From assembly GCF_900496995.4 (NCBI RefSeq), contig NC_044010.1, positions 1,364,001 through 1,428,000 on the forward strand: DNA of 64,000 bases. The letters are read 5' to 3'. This DNA is from Aquila chrysaetos chrysaetos. Lineage: Eukaryota; Chordata; Aves; Accipitriformes; Accipitridae. Every line of letters begins with the position of its first letter. Position 1 is the first letter of the stretch. The position numbers were made by a program, and so were the translations under genes. Positions 61,126 to 64,000 of the stretch are shown piece by piece. Under the pieces are notes generated by a model. That model searched no databases. It saw nothing but the letters and a program-made list of their open reading frames with translations, and was not told the DNA's origin.

Positions 61126-61967
61126 AGAAAGTATTTCTAATTAAAACATAGAATAAACATAAGGTTATCTGGAATATGAAAAAGTCATGGAAAAAATCTC
61201 TGAGGAAGATAATAACCAATATTGAAAACCAATAAAGAGACCAGTGAAACACCAGTCAAATATGCCATCTCAATTAAAGAGAAATATTTATTGTTATTAA
61301 TGCAGAAACGCATCCAGCTTAAATTACTTTCCAGGACTTCTTCCTTAGGACTGAGAAAATAATCAAGTTGTTTTCTTTTTTTTTTTTTAAAACTCATACA
61401 CCCTCTACTGGACATTACACCCTACTGCTGCAAGAGGATAAACATGATTACCAAGGGAATGTTTGTTTCAAAGGACTATAATCCTCCCCGTTCTCTTGCT
61501 TTCAAAATTGCTTCAGCTCAAGTCTCTCTTCAGGTCTTTGCCAATAAAATACAGAGTACAATTTACATCTACAGATATATTCACAATTGCAAAACAGCAC
61601 AGAAAAGATTCTGGTTTTTCTCTTGTTCCTTGCTGCAAATACATGAGTATCACTCCCCTTTCAATTTCCAGCCCAAGGAAGTCCACTAACAGCACTCGGT
61701 CACAATATTCCGCTTAAGTTGCACTGAAGTCTGTGCAGCTACTTGGGTTTGCATTAGTATAGGTGAAAGGAGAGCTGTGCAACTCTAAAATTTAGATTTT
61801 GCACAGGAAGGGAATGGCATAAGAGAAAATGATTTCTTCCAGCATTAAGTATAAAACAAGACACTTTCCTTTCTCCTTCATTGGCACAGGAATCAACATT
61901 TTGCAGCCTATAGAAAATGCACATAAGAAGCCATTAGGAAAACACACAAGATAGATAGATAAACTTG

Positions 61968-62096
61968 CTAGAAAAAAGCCAGTTCATCATGCTTGGTCTT
62001 GCTGCTCTGGTAACTGTGGAGACTCAGCGGCTTATTCTCGTGAGGAAGGCTTCTGAACACCCGCAGGTGCATGAACTCATCATTGCCAACATGGAC
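61968..62096 (-). CDS. Stefin 2 coding exon 3
   Basis: Acceptor tttgcag|GTCCAT. Encodes [20 protein letters not shown] through KHDELAFF and TAG. Confidence 0.95.
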   Translation of the reverse strand, partial: VHVGNDEFMHLRVFRSLPHENKPLSLHSYQSSKTKHDELAFF

Positions 62097-64000
62097 CTGC
62101 AAAGCATGAAAACCAGTGAGTTCCACGGAGTAACCGCAGCCTCCAGCAGCAGTGATGGTGTAGACTGGTGTGTTTTGAGGATGGAGAAGCAGAGAGGCGG
62201 TAAGAAAAACCATCACCTCAGAAGGCACGGTCTTGTTTTAAACCAGACCGGGAGTTAGAACTTTGTGGAAATACCACCTACTCCGTCTATGCTTGTTAGT
62301 CCTCCCTGTGCCTGAGACAGGGAATATACAGGTAGGGAATCGGAGTTGCATAGAAGTGATTAATATATTAAATACATGCAAAATGCTCTAATCTTATCTG
62401 GCACAACAAGCACTTCAATGCTTTGATTACAGTTGCTTGTTTGTTGTGTGCGGCATCACTACAGGCAGAATCAAAGCAGATTTGATACTTCACTGTATCT
62501 TTACACATCTGGACTTCACTTAATGCAATGTTAGTGCTCAACATCACAGATGTGTAATTATCCCCCCAAACCAAGTTTCAGAAAATAACTGAAAAGTAAA
62601 AATCATTATGAAAACAGAGAAGTACTCTCATCTCCATTTAATACAAGCAGGGAGACAGGGTGGGAGATGGGGGGGGTTAGTATATTTTTTTTAACGTACA
62701 GATTTTTTTCTTATTAAGCCCAAATCATGAGCATCTCTGTAGGTAAGTAAAGAAAAAAAACCCCCACCATTCCAAATATTATACATTTAAAAAAAAAATA
62801 AAAATTTCCATTGCCCAGTGTCCTCTACCTTGATGAAGTAGTTTGTTCCAGCAACCACCTGAGTTTTAAACTCCACTGCAGTGAAGACATCAAACTTTTT
62901 CCCTTCTTTTTCTTCTAGCTGAGGTTTCACCTTAAGGAAACAATAGGTTATTTAAGACTGATGCAAGATTCAAGTATTTAGGGCTTAAGGCCCACACTAT
63001 CAGTGTGCCTCAGTACCCTCCAGGTCACTGCTTCTGAATTCCCAGACAGAGTGTTCCTGCTTTTCCAAGTTATTAAAAGATTAAAATGAATAAAATGAAT
63101 TAAAATGAATAAAATGAATTAAAATGAATAAAATGAATTAAAATGAATAAAATGAATTAAAATGAATAAAGCAGGATCAGAAATCTAGACAGGCAGCAAA
63201 GCCAAGACAGCGGTGTGATTAAGTCGCCACAGACTGACACCAAGTGTGGAGCCTCCAACAAGAGAATTGTGTGGGTATGCTAAAAGATTTATTATGACAA
63301 ATTGTTTCCTCTATTGATGTCTCAGCTTCCCTTTCTGTCCTGTATATCTAACAACAAATATAAAGTGGTTCAGTATCTACCTGCACAAGACTATAGGTCT
63401 TTTTAGAGAGAAGTTTTTAATATACATCATTCTTACAACAAAGGCCGTCTTCAGCATTAGCTCCCTTTTCAAATTCAAAACAAGTTATTACAGATCCAGC
63501 ATCACAGAACAGACAGGCATCCAAAAATCAAGCTTTGAAAGCAAACTACCCAAGCCTAAGTTCTTAAAACACTTATTTGACAGTTCTTCCAGCGTGTCTG
63601 CTGAAATCTGTACTGTTTTCAAACTGCAAATATTTTCCAAAAAATAACTGAACCATAAAGGCTTCTGAGTTATCATCCCAGTTTCCAGAGTGTAAAACCA
63701 GTGCTCAAGAAGTCAAAAGAACTTGCCCAATACCTCAGAGGGAGCCATGAAACTCCTGTGTTGCAGCTTTGTCTCCCACACTTGGCTCTCTAGAACATCA
63801 CAGCTACATGGTAAAATTCTTGGTCAGGAAAGCAGATTTCAAGCTTTGTTTACAGGGACAAGATGCATTAGTCTTGGAGTCCTTACTGCAAGCACAGTTC
63901 TACCCAGGCCTTACCTCCTGCACTGCATCATTATGTAGCCCTCCTTCCACTCCCAGTGCAACAGTACCAGCAGTGAGCAGATACTCTTTTTCCAGCTATA
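61968..64000 (-). CDS. Second stefin (type-1 cystatin), CSTB-like; exons 2-3, first exon not found
   Basis: Cysteine-protease inhibitor of the stefin family. Exons 62829-62930 and 61968-62096 (minus strand) give the C-terminal 76 of an expected 98 residues, ending in TAG. Key elements are intact: [12 protein letters not shown] in exon 2 and [16 protein letters not shown] with a KHDELAFF end in exon 3. Exon lengths (102 and 129) and phases equal those of the first stefin exactly. By hand count about 45 of 76 residues match that gene. The sequence looks closer to CSTB, yet its strand and place fit the human CSTA position. No ATG-containing first exon with a phase-0 donor is visible up to 64,000, so it probably lies beyond the window. 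Confidence 0.92.
62829..62930 (-). CDS. Stefin 2 coding exon 2
   Basis: Acceptor ccttaag|GTGAAA, donor ATCAAG|gtagag. Encodes [16 protein letters not shown] to [11 protein letters not shown]. Confidence 0.94.
62931..64000 (-). other. Presumed stefin 2 intron 1, running off the window
   Basis: Apart from the 19-bp tandem repeat I see no stefin first exon. A possible splice donor (CAGGAG|gtaagg, minus) near 63,916 follows an open stretch without homology I can recognise. Confidence 0.5.
63080..63170. repeat. 19-bp AT-rich tandem repeat (minisatellite)
   Basis: Nearly five near-perfect copies of ATTAAAATGAATAAAATGA, in the first intron of stefin 2. Confidence 0.92.

Noticed and set aside
63723-63800. 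Possible stefin 2 first exon (minus-strand ATGGCTCCCTCTGAGG near 63,749)
   Set aside because: The frame meets a stop after 11 codons, lacks the P/SGG-type N-terminus, and has no donor in phase 0.

Overview
This is ordinary vertebrate nuclear DNA, most likely from a bird. It has intron-split genes with GT..AG junctions, a CpG-island promoter, polyadenylation signals, microsatellites, and CR1-type LINE fragments (the dominant avian retrotransposon). No bacterial, CRISPR or plasmid feature is present. By assembling exons across splice phases I can read five protein-coding genes, two of them cut by the window ends.

Layout: (1) 1-~22,530, plus strand: the last seven coding exons and the 3' UTR of KPNA1 (importin alpha-5). 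(2) ~22,540-26,930: gene-free. (3) 26,948-35,878, minus strand: FAM162A, complete in five coding exons, 151 aa. (4) 35,879-36,196: a compact CpG-rich bidirectional promoter. (5) 36,197-44,941, plus strand: MIX23 (CCDC58), complete in five coding exons, 144 aa. (6) ~45,200-51,100: gene-free. (7) 51,193-57,899, plus strand: a complete three-exon stefin (type-1 cystatin, CSTA-like), 98 aa. (8) 59,600-61,125: a decayed minus-strand CR1 element. (9) 61,968 to beyond 64,000, minus strand: the last two coding exons of a second stefin, more CSTB-like, converging on the first.

From memory, the order KPNA1 - FAM162A - MIX23 - stefin matches the human 3q21 block read in reverse, except that no WDR5B-like single-exon gene lies between KPNA1 and FAM162A, and there are two stefins where human has CSTA alone. 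FAM162A and MIX23 both encode mitochondrial proteins and share one promoter. KPNA1 acts in nuclear import and the stefins are cytosolic inhibitors of cathepsin-type cysteine proteases.

The points most worth a second look are the convergent stefin pair, the short bidirectional promoter with a YY1-like element over the MIX23 start codon, a perfect 18-bp inverted repeat in the KPNA1 3' UTR, and an unclassified GC-richer repeat-like block in the large KPNA1 intron. I see no convincing previously undescribed system. Most open frames in the window are chance frames or shadows of exons.
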